64,000 nucleotides of DNA from Pseudooceanicola algae (lineage in GTDB: Bacteria; Pseudomonadota; Alphaproteobacteria; Rhodobacterales; Rhodobacteraceae): the NCBI RefSeq assembly GCF_003590145.2, contig NZ_CP060437.1, positions 124,001 through 188,000 of the forward strand, written 5' to 3'. This document shows positions 51,200 through 59,950 of this stretch, piece by piece. The notes beneath the pieces are model-generated. The model was not told where the DNA came from, made no database searches, and saw only the letters and a program-made list of their open reading frames with translations. Each line of letters starts with the position of its first letter. Position 1 is the stretch's first letter. A program made the position numbers and the translations under genes.

Positions 51200-51295
51200 A
51201 TCTGGCATTCCTCGAATGAGGCTCCTTTCGGACTGGGTGGGTATCGGGGTCAACCGCACACCCGGACGTTGAAAACGATGGTTAATCGACGTGGA

Positions 51296-52813
51296 TCATT
51301 CACTGGCACCGACCGGGGTCGCCCGACGCTGGCGCAGGGCCCCGATAATGGAGAAGACCCATATCAGCAGCACGCAGACCCCAAGCCCCGCCGCGATCGG
51401 CCGTTCGAAGAAGGCCAGCAGGTTGCCGTCGGACTTGATCATGGAGGTCATGAACATGCGTTCGAACATCGGACCCAGGACCAGGCCAAGGATGATCGGG
51501 GCAACGGGGAAGCCGTTTTCCTCGAGCAGCCAGCCAAGGATGCCGATTGCCAGCATGATGACGATGCCGAAGACCGAATTGGTCATGGCGAAGGCGCCGA
51601 CGATACAGAGGCTCATCACGATGGGCAGCAGCACGCGGGAGGGCACGAGAAGCACTTGCTTTGCGGCTTTCACGGCGGCCCAGCCAAGCGGCACCATCAT
51701 CAGCGTGGTCAGGATGAAGATCAGGAAGACCGCGTAGATCAGCTGCGGGTTCTGGATGAAGACCATCGGGCCGGGGTTCATCCCCTTCATGTAAAGGACG
51801 CCGATGACGATGGCGGTCACGCTGTCGCCGGGGATGCCGAAGACAAGCGCCGGGATCCAGGACCCGCCGATGGCGGCGTTATTGGCGGCCGAGGCATCGA
51901 CAAGCCCTTCGACGTGGCCGGTGCCGTATTTGCGCGGCGTCTTGGAAAACCGTTTGGAGACCGCATAGGCCATCCAGGCCGCGATATCCGCGCCGGCCCC
52001 GGGCAGGGCGCCGATCAGCACACCCATCAGCGACCCGCGGGCGATGTTCTTGGGGTGCCGGCGGATGATCCCGCCGACCCCCTTGAACAGGGGCCCGGTG
52101 TTGGAAGGCATCGGGGCAGGTTTCGTCCCGGTGTTGAGCCGGATGACCCCACGCATGACCTCGGCCAGGGCGAAGAGACCGATCATCGCCGGGATGAATT
52201 CGATCCCGGCAAGCAGGTTCTGTTGCCCGAAGGTGAACCGCGGCACCCCGGTTGTGGGGTCAAGGCCGACGGTCGCCAGGGTCAGGCCGATCAGCAGTGC
52301 AACACCGGCTTTCAGCGCGTCGCTGGACGCCACGAAGATGGCGCAGGACAGGCCGAGCGTCGCCAGCCAGAAGTATTCATAGGAGGTGAAGCGCAGGGCG
52401 AATTCGGCCAGCAGCGGCGCCGCGACGATCAGTACGGCGATGCCGATCAGGCCACCGATGCAGGACACCAGAAGGTTGGTGCCGAGCGCCTCGTTCAGGC
52501 GGCCCTTCATGGTCAGCTTGTAGCTGTCCTCGACATAGGCGGCAGAGGCCGGCGTGCCCGGAATACGCAGCAGGGCGCCCGGGATGTCACCGGCAAAGAT
52601 GGCCATACCGCTGGCCGCGACGATGGCGGCAAGGGCGGGGATGGGATCCATGAAGAAGGTCAGGGGCACCAGAAGGGCCGTTGCCATTGTGGCGGTCAGG
52701 CCCGGCATGGCGCCGACGAACATCCCGAAGGCGCCGGCAAGGAAGGCGGTCAGCAGGACGCGGGGGTCAAGGACCAGTTGCAGCGCCTGAAGGATGATAT
52801 CAAAGCTTGCCAT
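51296..52813 (-). CDS. tctA: Tripartite tricarboxylate transporter large permease TctA
   Basis: A 505-residue membrane protein with about 11–12 helices. GAMPGLTATMATALLVPLTF near 34–53 and the repeated GALPGAGADIAAWMAYAVSKRFSK region near 272–295 are the two TctA signature loops. It imports a carboxylate with the sodium or proton gradient. Its start follows the tctB stop without a gap. Confidence 0.93.
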   Translation of the reverse strand: MASFDIILQALQLVLDPRVLLTAFLAGAFGMFVGAMPGLTATMATALLVPLTFFMDPIPALAAIVAASGMAIFAGDIPGALLRIPGTPASAAYVEDSYKLTMKGRLNEALGTNLLVSCIGGLIGIAVLIVAAPLLAEFALRFTSYEYFWLATLGLSCAIFVASSDALKAGVALLIGLTLATVGLDPTTGVPRFTFGQQNLLAGIEFIPAMIGLFALAEVMRGVIRLNTGTKPAPMPSNTGPLFKGVGGIIRRHPKNIARGSLMGVLIGALPGAGADIAAWMAYAVSKRFSKTPRKYGTGHVEGLVDASAANNAAIGGSWIPALVFGIPGDSVTAIVIGVLYMKGMNPGPMVFIQNPQLIYAVFLIFILTTLMMVPLGWAAVKAAKQVLLVPSRVLLPIVMSLCIVGAFAMTNSVFGIVIMLAIGILGWLLEENGFPVAPIILGLVLGPMFERMFMTSMIKSDGNLLAFFERPIAAGLGVCVLLIWVFSIIGALRQRRATPVGASE

Positions 52814-53317
52814 TCAGAGAACTCCGTCCAGGATTCCGCGCGGCAGCGGAACGCGCAGCAGACCCACGAAGAGCCACCAGCATACCAGAGATGTCGCGAT
52901 CGCGATTGCAATGGCGACCCAGGGACGCAGACGCAGGATAAGAAAAAGAAGTGTGAGACCAACGATGGAAACCGGCAGGAACCCGATAATGGGGGTCAGG
53001 AAGATATGGGCCAGGACGTTGCCCAGCACCGCCAGCAACGCCGGAGCACCGCCGTGTTTCAGGTCCGTGTTCCAGGCGAAAAACGGGTTGCTGTCGTCGC
53101 CTTGACCCGTGTCGCCTTTGGCGAGGGCGCGACGCAGGCGCAGGTCACGCACCAGCAGCAACGCTCCGGCCAGGATGAACCCGGAGGCCAGGATCGAGGG
53201 CAGGAAGGCGGCTCCGTAGGGCTGACTCGCGAATGTCGGAAAAAGCGAGGCCTGCCAGAGCATCAGGGCTCCGAGCAAAAGGAAAAACCCGCCCAGCAAG
53301 GCGTCGGTGATCTTCAT
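52814..53317 (-). CDS. tctB: Tripartite tricarboxylate transporter small subunit TctB
   Basis: A 167-residue membrane protein with four predicted helices (about 5–22, 40–57, 85–118 in two parts, 128–150). Poorly conserved as is usual for TctB; the call is based on size, topology and position between tctC and tctA. GGAGGA precedes the ATG. Confidence 0.87.
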   Translation of the reverse strand: MKITDALLGGFFLLLGALMLWQASLFPTFASQPYGAAFLPSILASGFILAGALLLVRDLRLRRALAKGDTGQGDDSNPFFAWNTDLKHGGAPALLAVLGNVLAHIFLTPIIGFLPVSIVGLTLLFLILRLRPWVAIAIAIATSLVCWWLFVGLLRVPLPRGILDGVL

Positions 53318-53382
53318 GTATTCCTCCGGATTTCGGGCAGGGCGGCCGGCGCATGTCGCACCGGCCGCACAAGATGTTCGGA

Positions 53383-54381
53383 TTATTCCCGAAGCAGGCC
53401 GGCAGCAGCCATCGTTTCAGCCATCTGGGCGTCTGCCTCGGCCATCATCGCGGTATGGGCCTCGGGGTCGAGGTAGGCGATGTTGAAGCCGCGACCGTTC
53501 ATGAAGTCCACGAACTCGGGATCGACGGCGATTTCTGCCAGCGCGGCGGAAATCGCATCGGTAGCTTCCTGCGGCATGTCCTTGGGACCACAGACACCGC
53601 GCCAGGTCGCCAGAGCGAAATCGGCGGAGCCGCTTTCGATCAGGGTCGGGACGTCGGGGTGGCTGGAGGCGCGCTCGGAGCCCATCAGGGCCACGTTGAC
53701 GGCGCGACCCGCGTCGACCATCGCCTTGGTTTCACCCAGCGAAACCGTCACGATGTCGATGCCGCCGGCGATCAGATCCTGCATGGCAGGCGCAGAGCCT
53801 TCGGAAGGCACCCAGGTGACGTGGTCACCGGCGAGGCCCAGGGATTTCATCCAGCCGACCAGCGCCAGGTGCCAGATTCCACCCTGCGAGGTGCCGGAGG
53901 CCTTGAAGGTCCCCGGCTCGGAGGCGATGATCGCATCGGTCAGGCTTTCGATATCCGTGTAGTCGCTGTTGGCGGCCACGGTGATCGCCGGGCTGTCGGC
54001 GTTCATCAGACCGAGAGGGGTGTAATCCTCGTTGGTCAGCTCGGTCAGGCCGAGGTGATGCATCATCGCGATCTCGACGGTCACGAGGCCAAGGGTGTAG
54101 CCGTCGTTGGGGGCCGTTGCGATGGCCGAATGGCCGATGACGCCTGCGCCGCCGGTGCGGTTGACGACGTTGATCGGCTGCCCGACACGACGTTCCAGAA
54201 GGGCCGAGATGATGCGTGCGGTGGCATCGGTGCCGCCGCCGGCACCCCAGGGCACGATCATGGTGATCGGACGGGTCGGATAATCGGCCGCCCAGGCGGG
54301 GGCGCCGACGAGGCCGAGGGCCGAAGCCGCCGCTGCGCCCTTGAGCAGCCCGCGCCGAGTGGTTTTTGCAAAGTCAGTCAT
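53383..54381 (-). CDS. tctC: Tripartite tricarboxylate transporter binding protein TctC (Bug family)
   Basis: A 332-residue periplasmic binding protein. The N-terminus has a twin-arginine-like signal (KTTRRGLLKG, arginines 9–10, hydrophobic to about 26, likely cleavage after AWA at 31). The mature start YPTRPITMIVPWGAGGGTD is the hallmark of Bug proteins, with the ligand-binding loop. The frame is open upstream to 54624, but GGAGG directly precedes ATG 54381. First gene of the tctCBA–rraA–dehydrogenase operon. Confidence 0.92.
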   Translation of the reverse strand: MTDFAKTTRRGLLKGAAAASALGLVGAPAWAADYPTRPITMIVPWGAGGGTDATARIISALLERRVGQPINVVNRTGGAGVIGHSAIATAPNDGYTLGLVTVEIAMMHHLGLTELTNEDYTPLGLMNADSPAITVAANSDYTDIESLTDAIIASEPGTFKASGTSQGGIWHLALVGWMKSLGLAGDHVTWVPSEGSAPAMQDLIAGGIDIVTVSLGETKAMVDAGRAVNVALMGSERASSHPDVPTLIESGSADFALATWRGVCGPKDMPQEATDAISAALAEIAVDPEFVDFMNGRGFNIAYLDPEAHTAMMAEADAQMAETMAAAGLLRE

Positions 54382-54568
54382 GGATTTTCCTCCCATGTAA
54401 TGCAGCCCCGGATGGGGCAGTCGGTGTGAGTCGGTGATGGGCTTTTCCATGCCGACCCGATGAAAACTGTAGCCTGCGCGCTCCTTACCCAACAGGGTGC
54501 CAGGGGCATTTTGCGGCCACCTGTCCTTCTCTCCGAACGCGCGGCGAGATTTGTCATATTTGTCGGAA

Positions 54569-54597
54569 TGTGTAAGGTTGGCATCTTGATGTGTCAA
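54569..54597 (-). promoter_or_regulatory. Sigma-70-type promoter for tctC operon
   Basis: On the minus strand TTGACA (54592–54597), a 17-base spacer and TACACA (54569–54574). The –35 is perfect and the –10 matches at three of six. It gives a leader of about 180 bases before tctC. Confidence 0.5.
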
Positions 54598-54606
54598 TAT
54601 TATTAA
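54578..54606 (+). promoter_or_regulatory. Sigma-70-type promoter for the Gfo/Idh–gntR operon
   Basis: TTGGCA (54578–54583), 17-base spacer, TATTAA (54601–54606); five and four matches to the consensus. It overlaps the opposing tctC promoter almost completely, so the two should compete for RNA polymerase. Confidence 0.5.
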
Positions 54607-54647
54607 TGTAGTGGGCAGGTCCAATTACCAGATCGGGAGGCACAGGG

Positions 54648-55649
54648 GTGGCATACGATAATCTGACGGTAGCCGTCGCAGGCGCAGGCGCTATCAGCGA
54701 GTTTCACCTGAAGGGCTGGAAGGCCCAGAAGAATGTAAGCGTTGCCGCAATTTGCGATCCCGACAAGGCGCGCGCCGAAGCGCAGGCCGAAGTCTTCGGA
54801 ATTCCGCGCGTCTTCACCGACATGGCCGAGATGCTGGATGCGGTCACCCCCGACGCTGTGGACATCATCACCCCGGTCGGCAGCCATGCCCCGCTGGTGC
54901 GGCAGGCTGCGGATCGCGGCGTTCACGTGATGTGCCAGAAGCCGATGACCCCGACCGTGGCCGAAGCCGAAGCCCTGATCGCCGATGTCGGTGAACGCGT
55001 CCGCTTCATGGTGCACGAAAACTACCGTTTCCGGCCGCATTACGCGGAGCTGGCAACCCGGATGCAAGCCGGTGAAGTCGGCCGTCTGCGCCACGCCCGC
55101 CTGACGGTGCGCGCCTCGGCCGTATGGGATTATCCGGGCAACGCGCCCTTCCTGCTGCAGCGCCAGCCCTATCTGGCCAAGTTCCGCCGGCTTCTGGTCT
55201 TCGAAGTGCTGATCCACCACCTTGACGCGCTGCGCGCGATTCTGGGCGAGATGACGGTCGTCAGCGCCACCCTGGACCGGATCAACCCGGATTTGGAAGG
55301 CGAAGACGTTGCCCTGATTCAGCTGCGCTCTGCGGACGGCGCGCTGATCGTGATCGACGCGGATATCGCCGCACCCGGCCACCCGCCCCTGCCGGCGGAC
55401 AGGCTGGAGCTTCTGGGCGAGGGCGATACGTTGATCTATGACCGGGACCGGATTACGCTGCTGTCTCAACCGGATGCGGTGTCCCTGCACGATCTGAAGG
55501 CGAACTATCAGGCCTGCTTCACCAATGCGGTCAGCGATTTTGTCGACGGGCTGCGCAGTGATCGTCCGTTCCAGACGGATCGCCTGGACAACCTCCGGAC
55601 GCTTCAGCTGATGGAGTCGATCTATCGCGCGGCGGGTGTCACCATCTGA
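54648..55649 (+). CDS. Gfo/Idh/MocA-family NAD(P)-dependent oxidoreductase 1
   Basis: A 333-residue protein. N-terminal Rossmann domain with GAGAIS at 12–17; the family lysine is Lys98 in CQKPMT (usually EKP). The C-terminal alpha/beta domain (about 125–325) carries ENYRFRPHY and IHHLDALRAI, the latter holding the usual histidine/aspartate pair. GTG at 54648 is the start, with GGGAGG upstream. Such enzymes oxidise or reduce sugars, inositols or sugar acids. It is divergent from tctCBA and followed by a gntR gene, so it probably acts on the same imported compound. Confidence 0.88.
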   Translation: MAYDNLTVAVAGAGAISEFHLKGWKAQKNVSVAAICDPDKARAEAQAEVFGIPRVFTDMAEMLDAVTPDAVDIITPVGSHAPLVRQAADRGVHVMCQKPMTPTVAEAEALIADVGERVRFMVHENYRFRPHYAELATRMQAGEVGRLRHARLTVRASAVWDYPGNAPFLLQRQPYLAKFRRLLVFEVLIHHLDALRAILGEMTVVSATLDRINPDLEGEDVALIQLRSADGALIVIDADIAAPGHPPLPADRLELLGEGDTLIYDRDRITLLSQPDAVSLHDLKANYQACFTNAVSDFVDGLRSDRPFQTDRLDNLRTLQLMESIYRAAGVTI

Positions 55650-55678
55650 GCCGCATACGACAGGCAGGGGGGAAGAGA

Positions 55679-56374
55679 TTGAGCGAGGCGGGGCGCCCGT
55701 CACTGGCCGATCAGGTTTACGATCAGCTGCTGACGCAGATTACAGACGAAAAGTACCCGGTCCACGGGCGGCTTCCGAACGAAACCGACCTTGCGGAAGA
55801 TTTCGGGGTGTCCCGCCCGATCATCCGGGCGGCCCTTGCCCGTCTGCGCACCGACGGCATCATCCAGTCGCGGCGCGGCTCGGGCAGCTATGTCCTGCGC
55901 CGCCCCGACCGGCAGGTGGTCAGCTTCGTGCCCCTCGGGTCGATCACCGATATCCAGAAATGCTATGAATTCCGCATCGACGTCGAAGGCGCAGCCGCTG
56001 CCTGGGCGGCGCAACGGCGCGACGAGGACGATCTGGCGGAAATGGACCGGGCCTACCGGATCATGGAGGCGAACTACCTTCAGAAGGAACTGGGGGTGGA
56101 TGCCGATCAGCAGCTTCACCTGGCCATAGCGCGGGCGACGAAGAACACCTTCTTCGTGTCGGTTCTGGAATCCCTCGGGCCGCAGATCGCCTTCGGGGTC
56201 GAGCTGTCACGCTCCCTGACCCTGCTCGATGTGCCGCTTCGTCAGGAAACGGTGCTGGCCGAGCATCGTGCGGTGCTTGACGCCATCCGCAAGGGCCAGC
56301 CGCAGGCGGCTTCGGCGGCGATGCGTCAGCATATCACCGCCGCAAAGGACCGGATGTTCATCGGCCGGGATTAG
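55679..56374 (+). CDS. GntR-family regulator, FadR/FCD subgroup
   Basis: A 231-residue regulator. Winged helix-turn-helix about 8–72 (GRLPNETDLAEDFGVSRPIIRAALARLRTDGII region), FCD domain about 90–220. The likely start is TTG at 55679, five bases after GGGGGAAG; I see no in-frame ATG that keeps the whole DNA-binding domain. It shares a transcript with the Gfo/Idh gene and probably governs the divergent sugar-acid operons. It is not close to the GntR at 23866–24609. Confidence 0.87.
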   Translation: MSEAGRPSLADQVYDQLLTQITDEKYPVHGRLPNETDLAEDFGVSRPIIRAALARLRTDGIIQSRRGSGSYVLRRPDRQVVSFVPLGSITDIQKCYEFRIDVEGAAAAWAAQRRDEDDLAEMDRAYRIMEANYLQKELGVDADQQLHLAIARATKNTFFVSVLESLGPQIAFGVELSRSLTLLDVPLRQETVLAEHRAVLDAIRKGQPQAASAAMRQHITAAKDRMFIGRD

Positions 56375-56424
56375 GCGGGTGGCGAGGCGCGGCCAAAGCG
56401 CCGCCTCGTCCCTGGCCCGTTTGG

Positions 56425-57651
56425 TCAGTAGTTCCACATCGTGCCGTCTTCCAGACGTACGACGGGGTGACTGCCGGGCGCGTATTCGTACCGGGCCGCC
56501 TCTTTTTCATCGAAATCGACACCCAGACCCGGTGCGTCGCTGACCAGCACCATGCCGTTTTCCATCCTGTGGTCCGAAGGGAACAGCGCGTCGCATTCCG
56601 GCGTGCCCAGCACCAGATATTCCTGAATGCCGAAATTCGGCGCCCAGGCATTCAGATGCGCCTGCGCGGCCATGCAAAGCGGCGAATGGCTGGGCGCGCC
56701 GTGGAACCCGGTGCGGACATGGTGCAGCCCGGCCAGATCGACGATCCGTTTCACCGGGGTGATCCCGCCGGCATAGGTCACGGCCACGCGGATGAAGTCG
56801 ATCAGCTCGCGCTCGATCAGCTTGTTGCAATCGTAGATCGAATTGAAGACCTCTCCGATCGCAATCGGTACGGTGGAATGCTGGCGGATCAGGGTCAGGG
56901 CATCCTGATCTTCGGCGGGGGTCGGGTCCTCGAGCCAGAACAGGTTGGCGGGTTCGACCGATTTGGCAAAGGCTGCGGCCTCGCGCGGCATCAGGCGGTG
57001 GTGGACGTCGTGCAGGATCTTCAGATCGGGGCCAAAGCGGTCGCGGATCTCTTCAAGCACGCCGGGCATGAAGCGCATGTACTTGTCGCTGTCCCAGGTT
57101 TCGACCTTGGGGCGGATACCGGAATAGCTGGTGATGTGGTTGCGGAAGGCGCCCTTGCTTTCGGGGACGGCATAGCCCTTGGTCGGCATTCCGGGCACGC
57201 CGCATTGCACGCGCACGGCCTTGTACCCCTGGTCCACGTAGTAGGAGATCGAATCCATCAGGTCTTCGGTATCCGCCCCGGTCGCATGGGCATAGACCAT
57301 GGCACCATCGCGGCTTTTGCCCCCGAACAGCTGGTACAGGGGCATGTTCGCCAGCTTTCCCTTGATGTCCCAAAGGGCCATGTCGATGGCCCCGAAGGCC
57401 GCCATGGCGATGGGGCCGCGCCGGAAATAGGCGCCGCGGTAGAGGAACTGCCAGATGTCTTCGCTGTTGCGCGGGTCCATCCCGACCAGGTTCGGGATCA
57501 GGTAGTCGGTCAGGTATTGCGCAGGCAGGGTCTCGCGGTTGTTGAGCGTCGCGTCCCCAAGGCCGTAGATCCCCTGATCGGTCATGATCTTGAGAGTGAC
57601 GTAGTTCTTGGCAGGGCCACCAACGAATACCTTGGCGTCGATGATCTTCAT
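56425..57651 (-). CDS. manD: D-mannonate dehydratase family protein (ManD/RspA)
   Basis: A 408-residue enolase-superfamily dehydratase. Compared with the ManD family: Arg147 and Tyr160 fit the Tyr/Arg dyad, Asp215 and His217 are in HDVHH, Glu241 in LEDPTP, Glu267 in IGEVFN, and His317 in FHGAPSHSP. The C-terminal LEDGTMWNY is also typical. High-activity members convert D-mannonate to 2-keto-3-deoxygluconate (KDG); others have only weak activity on several sugar acids. The adjoining KDG kinase gene in the same operon supports KDG as product. It may feed uronate-derived mannonate into the same path as alginate. Confidence 0.85.
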   Translation of the reverse strand: MKIIDAKVFVGGPAKNYVTLKIMTDQGIYGLGDATLNNRETLPAQYLTDYLIPNLVGMDPRNSEDIWQFLYRGAYFRRGPIAMAAFGAIDMALWDIKGKLANMPLYQLFGGKSRDGAMVYAHATGADTEDLMDSISYYVDQGYKAVRVQCGVPGMPTKGYAVPESKGAFRNHITSYSGIRPKVETWDSDKYMRFMPGVLEEIRDRFGPDLKILHDVHHRLMPREAAAFAKSVEPANLFWLEDPTPAEDQDALTLIRQHSTVPIAIGEVFNSIYDCNKLIERELIDFIRVAVTYAGGITPVKRIVDLAGLHHVRTGFHGAPSHSPLCMAAQAHLNAWAPNFGIQEYLVLGTPECDALFPSDHRMENGMVLVSDAPGLGVDFDEKEAARYEYAPGSHPVVRLEDGTMWNY

Positions 57652-57678
57652 TGCGGGGTCTCCGTCTGGGGGCGGCGG

Positions 57679-58818
57679 TCAGGCCAGCCCGGTCACATCG
57701 GTCCAGGTCTCGTTGCGCCGGATCAGGTCGATGATCTGTTGATACTGGCTGCCTTCGTCGAAGGTCGGATAGGGCTCGACCGTCTCTCCACGAATGTCGC
57801 GGATGAATTCATTGACCAGGTAATGCCAGCATTGTTCGGTCTCGCCTTGGACCTCGGGGGTGGTGGCGGCGATGTCATCGGGCAGGGGCTGTTCGGTCCA
57901 GCCGTGGTCCCGGTGAAAGAGGGAAAGCGCGCCGCTGCCGTAGTGCCCCTTGATATAGATCGCGCCCTCGGTGCCGTAGAAGATGATGTGATCCTCGTGA
58001 AACCGGGGCTGAAGACCGCCATGCCGGAACATGACCGAGACCGGGTGTTCGGCCAGCGGGCTCTCGATCCGGGCGAGCACCGTATAAGACCATTCGACGT
58101 TGCTTTCGCCCCATTCCAGGTTCGGATCGGTCAGATCCTTGGGGATGAAATCGCGGCGGGTGGCGAAGTTATGCACCCCCTCGACTATGGGTGCCCGGCC
58201 AAGATCGTCGCGGACATCCCCGGCGATCGACAGGATTCGGTCGCCGACGACGGCCGTGACGATGGACAGGGTATGGGTGAAGTTGTTGTTCAGCCGGCCC
58301 CCGCCGTCTTCCTTGCGGTGCGACCAGCCGAAGGGGATGTCGCGTTCCAGGTTGAAGTGAGAGATGCATTCGACCTCCAGCGGCGCGCCGATGGCGCCTT
58401 CGGCCACCAACTGCCGGGCGTGGCGGATGCTGGGGGTATAGCGGAAACTGGCGGCATAGGCCGTCTTGACGCCCTTTGCGCGGGCCTGCCGCTGAAGATC
58501 GGCGGCGGTATCGCCGGTGGTGGTCATGGGCTTGTCGCAGAAGACATGGCAGCCGGCGGCGATGGCCTGGCTGATCTGGTCGTGATGCACGCCACCCGGC
58601 GTGGCGATGGAGACCACATCGGGGGTGCATTCGGCCAGAGCCTGTGCCCACTCCGTCCCGCCATAGGGAATAGCGAGCCGGGTTGCGACATCTTTCACCA
58701 CCTTCGGGGTGCGCCCGACGATGCCGACGACCTCGGCACCGGCAGCGCGAAAGGCCGCCGCGTGGCCTTCCCCGGCGAAACCGGTTCCGGCAATCAGGAC
58801 TTTCAATGCGCGGGTCAT
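57679..58818 (-). CDS. Gfo/Idh/MocA-family oxidoreductase 2
   Basis: A 379-residue NAD(P)-dependent oxidoreductase. Rossmann motif GTGFAG at 11–16, CDKPMTTTGD with the family lysine at 96, C-terminal domain about 135–370. It sits between the KDG kinase and manD genes, so a sugar or uronate substrate is likely. The ribosome site is an unusual pure GGA repeat (58825–58842 on the opposite strand as TCC) starting seven bases before ATG 58818. The frame is open for another 155 codons upstream but that stretch overlaps the kinase gene. Confidence 0.87.
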   Translation of the reverse strand: MTRALKVLIAGTGFAGEGHAAAFRAAGAEVVGIVGRTPKVVKDVATRLAIPYGGTEWAQALAECTPDVVSIATPGGVHHDQISQAIAAGCHVFCDKPMTTTGDTAADLQRQARAKGVKTAYAASFRYTPSIRHARQLVAEGAIGAPLEVECISHFNLERDIPFGWSHRKEDGGGRLNNNFTHTLSIVTAVVGDRILSIAGDVRDDLGRAPIVEGVHNFATRRDFIPKDLTDPNLEWGESNVEWSYTVLARIESPLAEHPVSVMFRHGGLQPRFHEDHIIFYGTEGAIYIKGHYGSGALSLFHRDHGWTEQPLPDDIAATTPEVQGETEQCWHYLVNEFIRDIRGETVEPYPTFDEGSQYQQIIDLIRRNETWTDVTGLA

Positions 58819-58824
58819 GGGGTC

Positions 58825-58842
58825 TCCTCCTCCTCCTCCTCC
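58825..58842. repeat. Six-unit TCC/GGA microsatellite in a ribosome-binding site
   Basis: TCC repeated six times on the plus strand, reading GGA six times on the mRNA strand, directly in the Shine-Dalgarno position of the Gfo/Idh gene. Slippage would change the number of overlapping ribosome sites without touching the coding frame. Confidence 0.8.
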
Positions 58843-58862
58843 GTTATTGTGCCTGCCCGCGC

Positions 58863-59837
58863 CTAGCCGGGGCGCGGCAAGTCGATCTCGGGCACCGAAA
58901 CCGGGACCAGCGCCCCACGGTTGCAGACCACCTGTGCGGCGATTTCGGAGCCGAGGCGAATGGCGACCTCGGGGTCCGCACCCGACAGCAGCGCCGCCAT
59001 GGCCCCGGCGTTGAAACTGTCCCCGGCCGAGGTCGTATCGACGGTTTCCGCAATCGGCGTCGGGGCGACGCTGCCGGTCTGGCCGCAATGATCGTAGATC
59101 ACCGCATCGGGGCCGTTCTTGACGATGACGGTTCGGGTCAGCCCGCGTTGGTATCTGGCAAGGGTAGCCGCCGGGTCCGCATCGCCAAAGAAGGTGGCCT
59201 CGTCCTCGAACGAGGGCAGGACGATGTCGCAAAGCGCGGCCATGTCGGTAATCGCGTCGCACATGGTCCGGGTGTCTTGCCAAAGCCGGGGCCGCAGGTT
59301 GGGATCAAAGACCACGAGCGCGCCGCGATCATGCGCGACCTTAAGGGATTGCTGCAGGACAGCCCGCCCGGCGGCGCCGATGATCGCCAGCGTGATGCCG
59401 GACAGGTAGATCACGTCGGCGCCGGTCAGCGCGCGGTCCAGCTGTCCTTGGTCGGCCGCCAGCATCCGCGCGGCGGATTGGTCGCGCCAGTAGGAAAAGC
59501 TGCGCTCGCCGTCGCGCACGGTGATCAGGTAAAGACCCACGGTCCGGTCGGGCAATTGCCGGATGTGGTCGGTGTCGATCCCGGCGGCGCGCATCTGGCC
59601 CAGCATGGTTTCAGACAGGGCGTCCTGACCCACGGAGGTGACATAGCGCACGGTCCAGTCGGGGCGGATACGGCGCAGATACCAGGCCGTGTTGTAGGTA
59701 TCCCCGGCAAAGCCACTGCGAAGATCCAGCGGGTCAACCCCCGGGGACAGTTCGACCATGCATTCGCCAATGGAAACGAAAGTGGGATTTGATTGGGCAG
59801 TCATCGGGGCGGGGGGCGAGGCAGGGGACGAAGTCAC
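58863..59837 (-). CDS. kdgK: PfkB-family sugar kinase, probable 2-keto-3-deoxygluconate kinase
   Basis: A 324-residue ribokinase-fold kinase. It opens with SIGECMVEL, has FAGDTYNTAWYL (KDG kinases have GGDTLNTA-like sequence) and ends with the ATP/anion-hole motif TTSAGDSFNAGA, whose aspartate is the catalytic base. It would phosphorylate KDG, the end product of alginate-derived DEH reduction and of ManD. The GTG start at 59837 is preferred because AAGG lies nine bases ahead; ATG 59804 would remove a Ser/Pro-rich leader of 11 residues. First gene of the kinase–Gfo/Idh–manD operon, divergent from kdgF. Confidence 0.83.
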   Translation of the reverse strand: MTSSPASPPAPMTAQSNPTFVSIGECMVELSPGVDPLDLRSGFAGDTYNTAWYLRRIRPDWTVRYVTSVGQDALSETMLGQMRAAGIDTDHIRQLPDRTVGLYLITVRDGERSFSYWRDQSAARMLAADQGQLDRALTGADVIYLSGITLAIIGAAGRAVLQQSLKVAHDRGALVVFDPNLRPRLWQDTRTMCDAITDMAALCDIVLPSFEDEATFFGDADPAATLARYQRGLTRTVIVKNGPDAVIYDHCGQTGSVAPTPIAETVDTTSAGDSFNAGAMAALLSGADPEVAIRLGSEIAAQVVCNRGALVPVSVPEIDLPRPG

Positions 59838-59950
59838 GCGTTTTGGCCTTTTCCTTGATCTGGGATACTACTATTTCAAATGGTGGCGCCGGGGCCTGGG
59901 CAAGCCGGTGGCGTGGCGCCTTTCAATGTTAACGCAAGGAGCCGACCTGC

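Noticed and set aside
50636-53476. A 946-codon plus-strand open frame opposite the tctA/tctB/RraA genes
   Set aside because: It is antisense to well-recognised genes, its translation is rich in Gly, Asp, Arg and Gln without domains, and long antisense frames are common in high-GC DNA. The same reasoning removes the long frames at 44773–47514, 56467–58866, 61482–63452 and 38579–40888.
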